Shown: positions 14,788-22,224 of the stretch, piece by piece
Numbering within the stretch: the first letter of the stretch is position 1
How the letters are laid out: every line of letters starts with the position of its first letter
Virus record (IMG/VR): IMGVR_UViG_3300025674_000110
Coordinates: 1-39,845 of that record
DNA from: a virus
Length of the DNA: 39,845 nucleotides
Reading direction: 5' to 3' (one strand)
Program-made: the position numbers and the translations under genes
The notes under the pieces: generated by a model
Told to the model about the DNA's origin: nothing
The model's database searches: none
The model's input: the letters and a program-made list of their open reading frames with translations, nothing else

Positions 14788-14891
14788 ATCTGACGGGCGA
14801 GGGCGAGCGCGAACGTGAATGTGGACACACAGAAAGAAAGTCATTTGAGGAGCTCATGGACGACGAAGCTCCCAGAGCACCCCACGCCTGA
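14742..14891 (+). CDS. Possible 49-residue charged protein
   Basis: ATG 14742 to TGA 14891: MRKSRKNGEKTTETVNLTGE, then ERERECGHTERKSFEELMDD and a short tail. No ribosome-binding site is seen. It overlaps the frames at 14689-14787 and 14815-15150, so at most some of these are translated. Confidence 0.2.
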   Translation: MRKSRKNGEKTTETVNLTGEGERERECGHTERKSFEELMDDEAPRAPHA

Positions 14892-15150
14892 GCTTTGCAG
14901 CAGATGTACCAAACTTGAGAACACAGCAGAAAACACCAGCAGAAGCCATCACAAGAGCTACAAGCGTGACACAACACAGCAGAGTAATAACTTGATACCG
15001 TGGCTTGAATTAATTGAAACAGAGATCATTTTGAAACTTATTGCAGAACCTACTTTTGAACCAATACCTAAGAGCTTTCCACAGAAAAGGCAAACAAGAA
15101 TTAACTACGTTGATTGTACGTGCATGAGTTGTAGCACAGAAACAAAATGA
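14815..15150 (+). CDS. Hypothetical cysteine-containing protein, start uncertain
   Basis: About 111 residues from GTG 14815 (the start could be further in). LCSRC near residue 27 and a terminal CTCMSC give two cysteine clusters that could bind zinc. The middle is polar with one hydrophobic helix (WLELIETEIILKLIAEP). The region 14892-15150 is open only in this frame, which supports it. The stop overlaps an ATG in the form ATGA at 15147. Confidence 0.4.
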   Translation: MNVDTQKESHLRSSWTTKLPEHPTPELCSRCTKLENTAENTSRSHHKSYKRDTTQQSNNLIPWLELIETEIILKLIAEPTFEPIPKSFPQKRQTRINYVDCTCMSCSTETK

Positions 15151-15236
15151 CAAGAACAACCTACGAAACACATTGGCAAGAACGCATCTCTGGGAAGTAT
15201 AAGAGTGAATGTTCTGCGATTGATACCTTCCTTTGA
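15147..15236 (+). CDS. Possible 29-residue coupled peptide
   Basis: ATG 15147 overlaps the previous stop (ATGA) and runs 29 codons (MTRTTYETHWQERISGKYKS, then ECSAIDTFL). Coupling is the only support. Downstream (15237-15442) is a stretch with a good GGAG and an ATG at 15298 that stops after six codons, suggesting decayed coding sequence. Confidence 0.25.
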   Translation: MTRTTYETHWQERISGKYKSECSAIDTFL

Positions 15237-15365
15237 TTTGTGTTTGCAGAAATTAAGTTACCAGAACTATGACAATTGAGAAAGGAGTTACGAACAGATG
15301 AAAGAAATAGGAATATGAGTAATATGCGTTGAAATTGAACGTGACAAGGGATATGGACAATTTAA

Positions 15366-15376
15366 TAGCTTGCCCG
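15366..15376 (+). repeat. TAGCTTGCCCG motif, copy 2
   Basis: Exact copy inside the 15237-15442 gap. It continues into AGCAAG, so CTTGC and GCAAG form a 5-bp hairpin with loop CCGA. It probably marks the end of a now-decayed gene. Confidence 0.6.
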
Positions 15377-15442
15377 AGCAAGTTAGTATTAACCTCCCGA
15401 AGATCAGACGATTATTAGAATTTTTACTTTGAGGTATTTATT

Positions 15443-15904
15443 ATGAGCGAATCACTAAGAAACAAACTTGGAAATGACTTTGCTGATTGTACGAAGTGGA
15501 GACTAGGAGGCAGCAGTGTTTGCCGTGTACACACGATACGTACGACTTGCCATGTGAAACAAGAGCTTGAATATAAGTTGATATGTGAGCATGACCCCTT
15601 TGAACCAGTTTACAAATACACTTTGCTTTGTGGAAAACTGGTTGATACTTGTGATAATGGAATACACCCACCACAAACTGCTAAGGAAGTTACAACTTAT
15701 GAAGTTGTACTGGTTACCTACTGTACAAAGAAGGTTGAAACTAGAGATGACTTAGTTGACTTTATTATTGAAGCAGAAACTGACTGGGAAGAAGTAGAAT
15801 CTAAATTGCGAGCCGACCTTGAGCAAAAAGCAAAAAAGGAAAGGGAAAATTACGAAGCCAAAACGAATAAGGAAAAACTTGATTTTTTACTTGGACTAGA
15901 ATAG
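15443..15904 (+). CDS. Hypothetical protein with C-terminal coiled coil
   Basis: 153 residues from ATG 15443, with TTTGAGG upstream. It has scattered cysteines in the first 80 residues (DCTKW, SSVCRV, TTCHV, ICEHD, LLCGK, DTCD). A charged helix of about 45 residues follows (DWEEVESKLRADLEQKAKKE to the end). From this gene rightward the codons are AT-rich, as in the rest of the module. No family is recognised. Confidence 0.65.
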   Translation: MSESLRNKLGNDFADCTKWRLGGSSVCRVHTIRTTCHVKQELEYKLICEHDPFEPVYKYTLLCGKLVDTCDNGIHPPQTAKEVTTYEVVLVTYCTKKVETRDDLVDFIIEAETDWEEVESKLRADLEQKAKKERENYEAKTNKEKLDFLLGLE

Positions 15905-15935
15905 CTTAGGCCAGCAAGCTATAAAGGAGTTAATA

Positions 15936-16037
15936 ATGAGTGACCGTATGTACGACGTACTTGGTGCGATAGGCTTGGTGTTTATTTTGTTTGTGACTGT
16001 TGACATGACTCTAGATATATTGATGAGGTTATTATGA
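15936..16037 (+). CDS. 33-residue single-TM protein
   Basis: ATG 15936 has AAAGGAG at ideal distance. It encodes MSDRMYDVLGAIGLVFILFV followed by TVDMTLDILMRLL, one hydrophobic span. It overlaps the next small membrane gene (ATGA at 16034). Small membrane peptides of this kind in early phage modules often target host membrane functions; the role here is unknown. Confidence 0.55.
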   Translation: MSDRMYDVLGAIGLVFILFVTVDMTLDILMRLL

Positions 16038-16165
16038 ACATTGACGAAATGTGGGTTTGCTTAGTATTGATTCTGTTCATTGTATTCGGTTTTTTGATGA
16101 GTGACTTCATAAGTGCTAGCTCAGTAGACCTTAGTCCACTAACCAAATCTTTTTTACATCGTTAG
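16034..16165 (+). CDS. 43-residue single-TM protein, coupled to the previous one
   Basis: ATG 16034 overlaps the preceding TGA. The sequence MNIDEMWVCLVLILFIVFGF then LMSDFISASS has one transmembrane span and a short polar tail. The two coupled peptides may act together in the inner membrane. No family is recognised. Confidence 0.55.
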   Translation: MNIDEMWVCLVLILFIVFGFLMSDFISASSVDLSPLTKSFLHR

Positions 16166-16178
16166 TATATTCTTGGTA

Positions 16179-16208
16179 TTGTTCTATGTTATAGTCTTGT
16201 GCTATAAT
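16179..16208 (+). promoter_or_regulatory. Extended -10 sigma70-type promoter
   Basis: TTGTTC (16179-16184), 18 bases, TATAAT (16203-16208) with TGC directly before the -10. It lies 47 bases before ATG 16256, downstream of the small TM genes, so it can start a transcript for the following run of genes. The -10 is a perfect match. Confidence 0.65.
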
Positions 16209-16255
16209 TTACTTAACTTTGTTTCCTTAGACCCTTAACCACACGAGGTTACCTT

Positions 16256-16447
16256 ATGAACGAGAACGAAATGATTATTATGTTAGGCAAGGCTATTGAA
16301 GCTGCAACAAAAAACGAACGTAACTATGATTGCCTTAACGACCCTACCCTTGTACCCCTGTATGTGATGGGTTACTTGGCATACGCAGGTGTTACGCTGA
16401 CTTACGATCCGTCGTCAGACGAACGTCTACCGGACCCCCCATTTTAA
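16256..16447 (+). CDS. Hypothetical 63-residue acidic protein
   Basis: From ATG 16256, with CGAGG about 8 bases upstream. An N-terminal helix (ENEMIIMLGKAIEAATKNER) and a tail ending SSDERLPDPPF. It is the first gene after the promoter at 16179-16208. No family is recognised. Confidence 0.6.
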   Translation: MNENEMIIMLGKAIEAATKNERNYDCLNDPTLVPLYVMGYLAYAGVTLTYDPSSDERLPDPPF

Positions 16448-16498
16448 CACAATGAGTTTGAATAACGTTACAACGAACTTATGTAGGAGATTACTAAG

Positions 16499-16714
16499 TT
16501 GACAGGAATATGCAAAGTGTGCGGCAGGCTAATTGAGCCTGACCGCCTTGAGGTTTTACCCACCACAGACCGTTGTATTGCCCATGCAAGTACGACGCGA
16601 AGTGCCGCCTTTATGGTGTACCCACACAAGACCGGTGGAAGCGTATGCGTGATACGTAACCCCACAGCCGAGCAGATACGTATTGCCAAACGTGCGAACA
16701 GGAGAGCCAGATGA
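16499..16714 (+). CDS. DksA/TraR-type zinc-ribbon protein
   Basis: 71 residues from TTG 16499. An in-frame TAG 15 bases upstream and TAGGAGA at the right distance leave TTG as the only usual start. CKVCGRLIEPDRLEVLPTT then RCIAH gives the 'CxxCGxxI...RL..LP.T..C' pattern of the DksA/TraR zinc ribbon, with His in place of the last Cys. The tail (AEQIRIAKRANRRAR) is basic. DksA-like proteins act on RNA polymerase; this short form lacks the coiled coil. It overlaps the next gene (ATGA). Confidence 0.6.
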   Translation: MTGICKVCGRLIEPDRLEVLPTTDRCIAHASTTRSAAFMVYPHKTGGSVCVIRNPTAEQIRIAKRANRRAR

Positions 16715-16941
16715 TATACATGGTATGGTTTAACGGAGATGACCCCCAACAGTTTGATTGGTATATGGTGTTTGGAACAAAAACCGCAGCTATGAAGTAT
16801 GCACGACACCATGCTACCGAAAATAACAAACAGGTTGAGTACCTTACCTACGAAAACCCTACTGGGAAAGATAGGTTTGATTATTGTGCCAGCAAGTACG
16901 TGATTGTGTGCCAAGAAATTTATTACTACCACGGAGCGTAG
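16711..16941 (+). CDS. Hypothetical 76-residue protein
   Basis: The ATG overlaps the preceding stop (ATGA), so translation is coupled. The sequence is Y/W/F-rich (MIYMVWFNGDDPQQFDWYMV) with a helix (KTAAMKYARHHATE) and a C-terminal strand (KYVIVCQEIYYYHGA), suggesting a small alpha/beta fold. No family is recognised. Confidence 0.65.
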   Translation: MIYMVWFNGDDPQQFDWYMVFGTKTAAMKYARHHATENNKQVEYLTYENPTGKDRFDYCASKYVIVCQEIYYYHGA

Positions 16942-16945
16942 ACTT

Positions 16946-17239
16946 ATGAGCAACCGAAAAGCAACTATACAGTTTATGCCGAACCTTGTGCATAGACCCG
17001 TTAATGGATTACACATGGTTGAAATTACGCAACGCTTTTGTGTAGACAGTAAAGAGTTGGAAGTTATAAAGTATTACTTTATTACAGACGGCCAACGCCG
17101 AAGCCAAAAGCTAGAGGCTACTGCTGCCCATTGTTATTTGAACTTTACGCCCCAAAGTATTGAGTGGGAGGATGACCCTTGGTTTAGAAGTACTATTTTA
17201 GCACAGTTGAATTTTGTAACCCCAGTTGAGGAGAACTAA
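16946..17239 (+). CDS. Hypothetical 97-residue protein
   Basis: ATG 16946 with GGAG about 11 bases upstream; a longer reading would cover the previous gene. It is beta-rich with several aromatic residues (HMVEITQRFCVDSKELEVIK). No motif is recognised. It lies 3 bases before the next gene. Confidence 0.6.
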   Translation: MSNRKATIQFMPNLVHRPVNGLHMVEITQRFCVDSKELEVIKYYFITDGQRRSQKLEATAAHCYLNFTPQSIEWEDDPWFRSTILAQLNFVTPVEEN

Positions 17240-17242
17240 CAT

Positions 17243-17650
17243 ATGCAATACGGAAGTGAAGAACACATCATAGACAATGTACTTACCATTACCTGTTACG
17301 AACTAGAATACACTTATAGAGGTGAAAAGGGTAGTGGGTTTTGGTTTCCTTGCAATAGCAAAGGTGAAGTAGACCCTAACATGAACCCTGCTGCACTTGA
17401 AAACTACCGTAAGTGCAAGGATGGTACATACCTTGTTGACTGTGCAGGCGTTATACGACGACACCAATACATACACTTGTGTGAGTGTGGTAGCCAACAA
17501 CCCCCAGAAGCCATATACGATGCACGAGGCATATATGTGACCAAGGCTTGTGACAGTTGCAGGAGCAGCAAAGTTGCAGGTTACCGTAGTGACATATTTA
17601 CTGATGCAAACTACTGGAGTGATGAACCTGTTGAACCTTACGATTACTAA
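17243..17650 (+). CDS. Zinc-knuckle phage protein of a common hypothetical family
   Basis: 135 residues. The C-terminal half reads CECGSQQPPEAIYDARGIYV, then CDSCRSSK, GYRSDIF, DANYWSDEPVEPYDY. This matches a phage family I remember with a C-x-C-G / C-x-x-C knuckle and a 'FtDanYw.dEPiEpddY' ending. Function is unknown; the four cysteines point to zinc. GAGGAG precedes the start. Confidence 0.75.
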   Translation: MQYGSEEHIIDNVLTITCYELEYTYRGEKGSGFWFPCNSKGEVDPNMNPAALENYRKCKDGTYLVDCAGVIRRHQYIHLCECGSQQPPEAIYDARGIYVTKACDSCRSSKVAGYRSDIFTDANYWSDEPVEPYDY

Positions 17651-17676
17651 ACTGATACTTACTACATAACAAAAAC

Positions 17677-17970
17677 ATGGAAAATAAACAAATTTACTGG
17701 AGCGATTTTGATTGTGATGGAATAGAGATAATCCGTCATAAACGAATTGTCGCAGGCAGCGATTATGACTTTGACGAAAACGGCGTTGAGGTTGTCACGG
17801 AACCCGAGTTCGAAGAACGTTGGACACTTAACGACGGATCGTTCTTGTGTGATTCACGTGAGGAAATCATCTTTTGGATTGATAAAATGTTGAGCGACGC
17901 TCTTGAGAGAGGAATACTTGATAAGATGGTAGATGTATTAAACAATATAGAAAATAACAAACAACACTAA
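17677..17970 (+). CDS. Hypothetical acidic 97-residue protein
   Basis: ATG 17677, no strong ribosome-binding site. It is very acidic (pattern WSDFDCDG, DYDFDENGVE) with a C-terminal helix (WIDKMLSDALERGILDKMVD). High acidity could mean a DNA mimic or protein inhibitor, but nothing more specific supports that. Confidence 0.6.
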   Translation: MENKQIYWSDFDCDGIEIIRHKRIVAGSDYDFDENGVEVVTEPEFEERWTLNDGSFLCDSREEIIFWIDKMLSDALERGILDKMVDVLNNIENNKQH

Positions 17971-18004
17971 ATTTTGAATTGGTTTAACCATTGGAGACTT
18001 TACT

Positions 18005-18235
18005 ATGAACAACAGAACTAATGAAAACGAAGCGATTGTGATTGACGGAGAAGACAAAGTACGTTTGACTAGAATACTCGCACTTAGAAGTGCTTGTAAG
18101 TTAGAGCTCCTTGGAATGACCCGACGCGGCAAGAGTGCGACTGCCATTGTACGCCAAGAGTTTGGCTTTAAGGGAAGCAAACAAAAAGTACTTGACCAGC
18201 TAAACCAATGGATTGCAGAAAACATGAATATGTAA
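18005..18235 (+). CDS. Hypothetical 76-residue protein
   Basis: ATG 18005, preceded by TTGGAGACTTT. It is helical and basic in the middle (RLTRILALRSACKLELLGMT, RRGKSATAIVRQEFG) with a C-terminal DQLNQWIAENM. The RGKSATAIVRQEFGFKGSKQ region could be an HTH-like recognition segment, and 'AI.R.EFG.KG' wording recurs in small phage proteins. Function unknown. Confidence 0.6.
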   Translation: MNNRTNENEAIVIDGEDKVRLTRILALRSACKLELLGMTRRGKSATAIVRQEFGFKGSKQKVLDQLNQWIAENMNM

Positions 18236-18265
18236 TTTACCTACTATTTACTTAGGAGCATTACT

Positions 18266-18616
18266 ATGCCTAACCAATTTGACATAGACAGGCTTGTAGC
18301 TACTAGATATGCGTTTGAGATTATTGAAGACAATGAATGGGAAGCACTTGCAGGACTTACACGTTTTGAAAACCACTACCGACCCCTTGTATACAGAGCA
18401 ACCCCTAACGATTGTTGGTATATAAGCGGAGAGGGGTTGTGGTTTGTTAAGTACGACCCTGAATTACCTACAGGTGTAGCGTGGACCGCAGAGTGGAACG
18501 TAAGGTTTAGGAATAACCACCAAGCCGTACGAGCTGCTACCGGATTTATGCACATTACTAGTAGAAATTTGTTAGAGAAGTTTGGCTTTTATACTGAGGA
18601 CTGGGTGCAGAATTAG
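18266..18616 (+). CDS. Hypothetical 116-residue protein
   Basis: ATG 18266 with TTAGGAG upstream. Many aromatic residues (DNEWEALAGL, NDCWYISGEGLWFVKYDP, WTAEWNV) suggest a compact globular protein. The TAG stop begins a TAGCTTGCCCC element. No family is recognised. Confidence 0.65.
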   Translation: MPNQFDIDRLVATRYAFEIIEDNEWEALAGLTRFENHYRPLVYRATPNDCWYISGEGLWFVKYDPELPTGVAWTAEWNVRFRNNHQAVRAATGFMHITSRNLLEKFGFYTEDWVQN

Positions 18617-18624
18617 CTTGCCCC
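18614..18624 (+). repeat. TAGCTTGCCCC motif, copy 3
   Basis: The TAG of the motif is the stop codon of the 18266 gene. It differs from the other copies only at the last base. Confidence 0.6.
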
Positions 18625-18647
18625 CTTAACCATATTAGGAGATTATT

Positions 18648-19013
18648 GTGACTTTACCTACTAAACTTGAGCAAGCCTGTTTGTTAGCTCTTGGACCTGG
18701 AATGTGTGCATACACTAACGACCGCATGGAAGCCCTTTGTGTTGTTGCCCACTTGGGTGAACTACACGGCATAAATGCGGACCGATGGCGTAGTACATAT
18801 AGTGTTGATAGACACGAGGAGCTTTTGAAAAAGCTACCGTATAGCCCTAAGTTTTTACGAGCCTTACAAGAAAAATGGGATAGTGCTGTTACTACACGTG
18901 AAACTGGTTTTAGGAAGTATGAGTTTTTAACGCTTGAACAGAACAGGCAAAAACTACTGGATTGGGCTAAGGAAAATTACCAAGAATACCACACTGTTGA
19001 TGAAACTTACTAA
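18648..19013 (+). CDS. Hypothetical 121-residue protein
   Basis: GTG start at 18648 supported by TTAGGAGATTATT. Mostly helical with charged surfaces (LEQACLLALGPGMCAYTNDR, YSPKFLRALQEKWDSAV, EQNRQKLLDWAKENYQEY). No motif is recognised. Confidence 0.6.
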   Translation: MTLPTKLEQACLLALGPGMCAYTNDRMEALCVVAHLGELHGINADRWRSTYSVDRHEELLKKLPYSPKFLRALQEKWDSAVTTRETGFRKYEFLTLEQNRQKLLDWAKENYQEYHTVDETY

Positions 19014-19037
19014 TTTTTACACAAAGGAGATTTTATT

Positions 19038-19409
19038 ATGGGTTTAGACCAATGGGCAAGAGCAATTAAAGGCAAAGCGACTGTAGATGATAACGGGTAT
19101 AAAACCTACGAAGAACAGATAACCCTAGCCGAATGGCGTAAGCACCCGAACCTACAAGGGTGGATGGAAAACCTATGGCGTAGTAAAGGAGGTGAAGGTG
19201 ACTTTAATTGTGTGGCAATTGAATTAACTGACACCGAATTACAAACTTTGCGGGTTTATGTAGAAGAGAAAGGTTTACCACCGACACAAGGGTTTTTCTT
19301 TGGACCTAACTCAGATGAGTACTACAAACAGCAGGACTTAGATTTTATTGAGCAAGCATTAGAGTATGCTCAACGTGGTTACACTATTGAATATTACAGT
19401 TGGTGGTAG
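19038..19409 (+). CDS. Conserved phage hypothetical protein (MGLDQWA...SWW)
   Basis: 123 residues from ATG 19038 with AAAGGAGATTT. MGLDQWARA, EWRKHPNLQGWMENLW, FNCVAIELT, TQGFFFG and the ending EYYSWW match a recurrent phage protein. That family is sometimes labelled 'phosphoglycerate kinase' in databases, a label I do not trust. Function unknown. Confidence 0.75.
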   Translation: MGLDQWARAIKGKATVDDNGYKTYEEQITLAEWRKHPNLQGWMENLWRSKGGEGDFNCVAIELTDTELQTLRVYVEEKGLPPTQGFFFGPNSDEYYKQQDLDFIEQALEYAQRGYTIEYYSWW

Positions 19410-19444
19410 TTTTATAGAATTAACTTAACTAGGAGACTTTTATT

Positions 19445-19789
19445 ATGACCGATAATACTACATACAATGGTTGGACTAATCGAGCTACTTGGCTTGTGCC
19501 TTTGTGGATAGACAATGAATACGGTAGTTACAAGCGCAAGCAAGAATTTTTACAAAGATGCTACGGTAGTGATTTAGAGATAACTGCTGCACGTTGTAAA
19601 CTGTACTGTAGACGTTACTTAGACGCTACTAGACATGCTGAGTACGGTTTGTGGCAAGACCTTAGCCGTAACAATACAAGCGACGTAGGACACCGTTGGT
19701 GCGACGTTAACTGGGAAGAGATAGCACAGCATTGGCGTGATGAGCAGGCTGAGATGGTTGAATACCTAAAGGAGCAAGACAATGAGTAA
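19445..19789 (+). CDS. Conserved phage protein, YNGWTNRATW family
   Basis: 114 residues from ATG 19445 with TAGGAGACTTTTATT. The start TYNGWTNRATWLVPLWIDNE is the hallmark of a common phage hypothetical family (DUF7249 from memory). A helical, W-rich C-terminus (VNWEEIAQHWRDEQAEMVEY) follows. Function unknown. It overlaps the next gene by 8 bases. Confidence 0.75.
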   Translation: MTDNTTYNGWTNRATWLVPLWIDNEYGSYKRKQEFLQRCYGSDLEITAARCKLYCRRYLDATRHAEYGLWQDLSRNNTSDVGHRWCDVNWEEIAQHWRDEQAEMVEYLKEQDNE

Positions 19790-20120
19790 TTGGGTAAGAA
19801 TAAGTGAACGAATGCCCACAAAAGAAGACTGTTGCCCGAATGGGTTAGTTATAGTAACCGCTGAAAATGAGGCAAGTTGGTGGACTGTACATTACACACG
19901 TAAGAAGAGTTATAAATGGGAAGCAGCAACACACTGGCTGGATAGCGAATTACCACCGTTGCCCACCAAGCTACGAACTGTTGAAGATGTTGTAAAAGAC
20001 CTATTAAAGTTGTACGAAACCTATGATTACGGTGATTGCTATGGGGCGTTTGACGATTTAATGGAAGATTTGAAACAAATTACAAACCCTAAATATATTA
20101 GGAGACCAAAAAGATGTTAG
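19782..20120 (+). CDS. DUF551-like protein
   Basis: 112 residues. The first 65 have the DUF551 layout: WVRISERMPTKE, then VIVTAEN, a WWTVHYTR strand and ATHWLDSELPPLP. DUF551 proteins are common in phages and of unknown function. The C-terminal 45 residues form an acidic helix pair (TVEDVVKDLLKLYETYDYGD). It overlaps both neighbours by 7-8 bases. Confidence 0.7.
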   Translation: MSNWVRISERMPTKEDCCPNGLVIVTAENEASWWTVHYTRKKSYKWEAATHWLDSELPPLPTKLRTVEDVVKDLLKLYETYDYGDCYGAFDDLMEDLKQITNPKYIRRPKRC

Positions 20121-20329
20121 ACTATGAACTTACGGAAAAGATTACAAAAGCAGTTGATGACCTTGATTGCCCTACCGTACACCTTATGCTTGAACAAGCA
20201 GAACTGACGTATGTACGGCAGGTACTTGATGATGCACACTTTACACTTAGGTATGTGAAGAAACAGTTGCAAGAAGGACAAACCGTTAGAGCCTACAATG
20301 CCCTACAAGGTGTTAGAGCTTTGAGGTAG
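20114..20329 (+). CDS. Hypothetical helical 71-residue protein
   Basis: ATG 20114, with GGAGACC upstream inside the previous gene. All helical: DYELTEKITKAVDDLDCPT, YVRQVLDDAHFTLRYVKKQL, RAYNALQGVRALR. No family is recognised. Confidence 0.6.
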   Translation: MLDYELTEKITKAVDDLDCPTVHLMLEQAELTYVRQVLDDAHFTLRYVKKQLQEGQTVRAYNALQGVRALR

Positions 20330-20476
20330 GGGGTTGAGCCAAGAAACTGAAAGAAGGAAAGAGTGACTGATTGAAAGAAGGAAGGAAGGATGTATCCGCA
20401 CATTACATGAGGACAAATAAAAGCTCCTTTGATCAGAGCTCTTACAAATGAAACAAAACTATTTATGGAGAATAAC

Positions 20477-20857
20477 GTGGGATTACGCCGACGCAAACTT
20501 GATAACCCTGAAACTGACCAACGTGTACTTGAGTACAACGACCGAATTAGAGGCACGTATGGTAGTCTAGAAATTTTACGTATTAGTATGGACCTTACAC
20601 GTGATGAGATTGTTGAAGCCTACACTAGTGTTGCTTATGCCATTGTTGGAGACATGGTAATGAGCATTGCACAATTTGAAGGACGCGATCCTGGTGATGT
20701 AAGCATTGAAACAGAAGTACTTACAGACTTTTTACCAATCCATGGAGGTACACATGGAAACAAGGTTAGGGACTTTTGTTTTGAATGCCCTAATGTGATA
20801 CAAACCTACTACGATTACCTTGAAGCCATTGGCGTTCCTAAACGCTGGCATCTATAA
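20477..20857 (+). CDS. Hypothetical 126-residue protein
   Basis: A GTG at 20477 is chosen because TATGGAG precedes it at 6 bases; ATG 20465 and TTG 20429 are in frame but lack a ribosome-binding site. Helical with an acidic middle (MDLTRDEIVEAYTSVAYAIV) and a C-terminal Cys/His-containing part (FCFECPNVIQ). The upstream gap (20330-20476) is purine-rich with GAAAGAAGGAA repeats. No family is recognised. Confidence 0.6.
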   Translation: MGLRRRKLDNPETDQRVLEYNDRIRGTYGSLEILRISMDLTRDEIVEAYTSVAYAIVGDMVMSIAQFEGRDPGDVSIETEVLTDFLPIHGGTHGNKVRDFCFECPNVIQTYYDYLEAIGVPKRWHL

Positions 20858-20991
20858 AAATAAATTTTATTCTTTTTGCCTTCTTTTGTTATTCGCCCGT
20901 ATTGCTTCCCAATGTGTTCAATGAATACAATAGCTTACGCGGGCAACCTTTTAGTCAACTTTACTCTAACTACATTGTGGAGACTTTTATT

Positions 20992-21174
20992 ATGCCAAAG
21001 GATGCTAGATTACTTTTTCCTACCAACCAGTACATTACCCTTTACGAAGATATCGATAAAGAAGGTAGTATAGACTGGCATAGTTTCTTTAGGGATTATG
21101 ATCCTACTACGCACCGTATGGATATTGTACACGCTGATGCTGTACTGCTCTTTGCTGAGCAGTTTAGTACGTGA
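20992..21174 (+). CDS. Hypothetical 60-residue protein
   Basis: ATG 20992 with GTGGAGACTTTTATT directly upstream, the exact consensus leader of this module; earlier in-frame starts have none. It contains PTNQYITLYEDIDKEG and DAVLLFAEQF. The preceding 134-base gap has an AT hairpin (AAAATAAATTTT) right after the 20857 stop. No family is recognised. Confidence 0.55.
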   Translation: MPKDARLLFPTNQYITLYEDIDKEGSIDWHSFFRDYDPTTHRMDIVHADAVLLFAEQFST

Positions 21175-21177
21175 CCT

Positions 21178-21459
21178 ATGGGAACCTTATACCCCCAGTT
21201 GGGTGGTAGAGGTTGGGCCTACGCACTAGTAGAGCGTTTTACCCCAGAAAACCTATTTGAAGCCAGTATTGCTTTTAGTAAAAGAATATGTGAATGGCAT
21301 GAACACGTTTACCAAAACAATTTTTTGTGGGAAGTACAAGAGTTTAATAAGGCTAAGAAGTACTACCAATACATTACCAATTACGATGAAAGCCTTGTTA
21401 ACAAAGCAATAACTTTAGGATTAGGAAAGTGGAATTTACAAAACAGGAATATACTATGA
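21178..21459 (+). CDS. Hypothetical 93-residue protein
   Basis: ATG 21178, 3 bases after the previous stop. Helical and aromatic (LYPQLGGRGWAYALVERF, FNKAKKYYQYITNYDESLV). The stop overlaps the next start (ATGA). No family is recognised. Confidence 0.6.
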   Translation: MGTLYPQLGGRGWAYALVERFTPENLFEASIAFSKRICEWHEHVYQNNFLWEVQEFNKAKKYYQYITNYDESLVNKAITLGLGKWNLQNRNIL

Positions 21460-21806
21460 GCAACAACACTAAACAAGACCACACTATTTACACCGAAGAT
21501 AACTTAAAAGTTATACAGAATCTCTGGGCGGAAGCCTTATACGTGCAAGACGGCGTGAACAGTACTGCCATTGCAATGGGGATGCACCAATGCGGTAAAA
21601 ACCTAATGAAGATTTACCGTAATACAACTAAAGTGAATACACACAGCATTATGCAATTATGGACTTACCGACTGGCAATGTTAGCCAATTGGGATTGTAT
21701 GGATTGCGGACTTGATTTTGACGAATTGTGGGGTGAAATATGTAACAACTATAACGGAGATATACTTAATTTTAAGCGAGGTATTAAAGACTACGTTTGT
21801 ACTTAG
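21456..21806 (+). CDS. Hypothetical 116-residue protein
   Basis: ATG 21456 is coupled to the previous gene (ATGA), with AGGA upstream. Helical, with CMDCGLDFDELWGEICNN near residues 80-100. Not recognised. Confidence 0.6.
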   Translation: MSNNTKQDHTIYTEDNLKVIQNLWAEALYVQDGVNSTAIAMGMHQCGKNLMKIYRNTTKVNTHSIMQLWTYRLAMLANWDCMDCGLDFDELWGEICNNYNGDILNFKRGIKDYVCT

Positions 21807-21846
21807 CGTAAGGAACACTACTAACCTAAAGGATTACTTAGTTACA

Positions 21847-22224
21847 ATGCGTAACAATAAACAATTGAACCCTCAACAACTTGTTGATTTTATTGAAGTA
21901 TGTGTATCACATACTTTCAAAGAACACACGGCTCACGGAATGCTTGTTTGTATTCAGGAAGCTGTAAGCACTTATTGGCACTATTTATCTTCAATATGTA
22001 TTCATGAAGATGAACGATTACTATCACCAACCCAAAGGAGACACTATCAAATATGCAGTGAAATTTATGAATCGTTTGAACCAGTTATTGCAGACGCATT
22101 TACTAGAGTTCTTGAAAGTAAGCCTAGGACTTACCAGTGTCCTATTTGTGATGACGAAGAACCTAACGAACCTTTAGGTCCTGATGATGCACGTCCAGTA
22201 GACTGGGAAGATAACGATGAGTAA
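21847..22224 (+). CDS. Hypothetical 125-residue protein with C-terminal CPxC
   Basis: ATG 21847 (AAAGGA lies rather far upstream). An N-terminal helix (PQQLVDFIEVCVSHTFKEHT) and a C-terminal YQCPICDDEEPNEPLGPDDA acidic tail. The single CPIC could be half of a metal site. Overlaps the next gene by 8 bases. Not recognised. Confidence 0.55.
   Translation: MRNNKQLNPQQLVDFIEVCVSHTFKEHTAHGMLVCIQEAVSTYWHYLSSICIHEDERLLSPTQRRHYQICSEIYESFEPVIADAFTRVLESKPRTYQCPICDDEEPNEPLGPDDARPVDWEDNDE

Noticed and set aside
16452-16502. 16-codon frame ending on the TTG start of the DksA-like gene.
   Set aside because: No ribosome-binding site and too short; probably chance, though leader-peptide use cannot be excluded.
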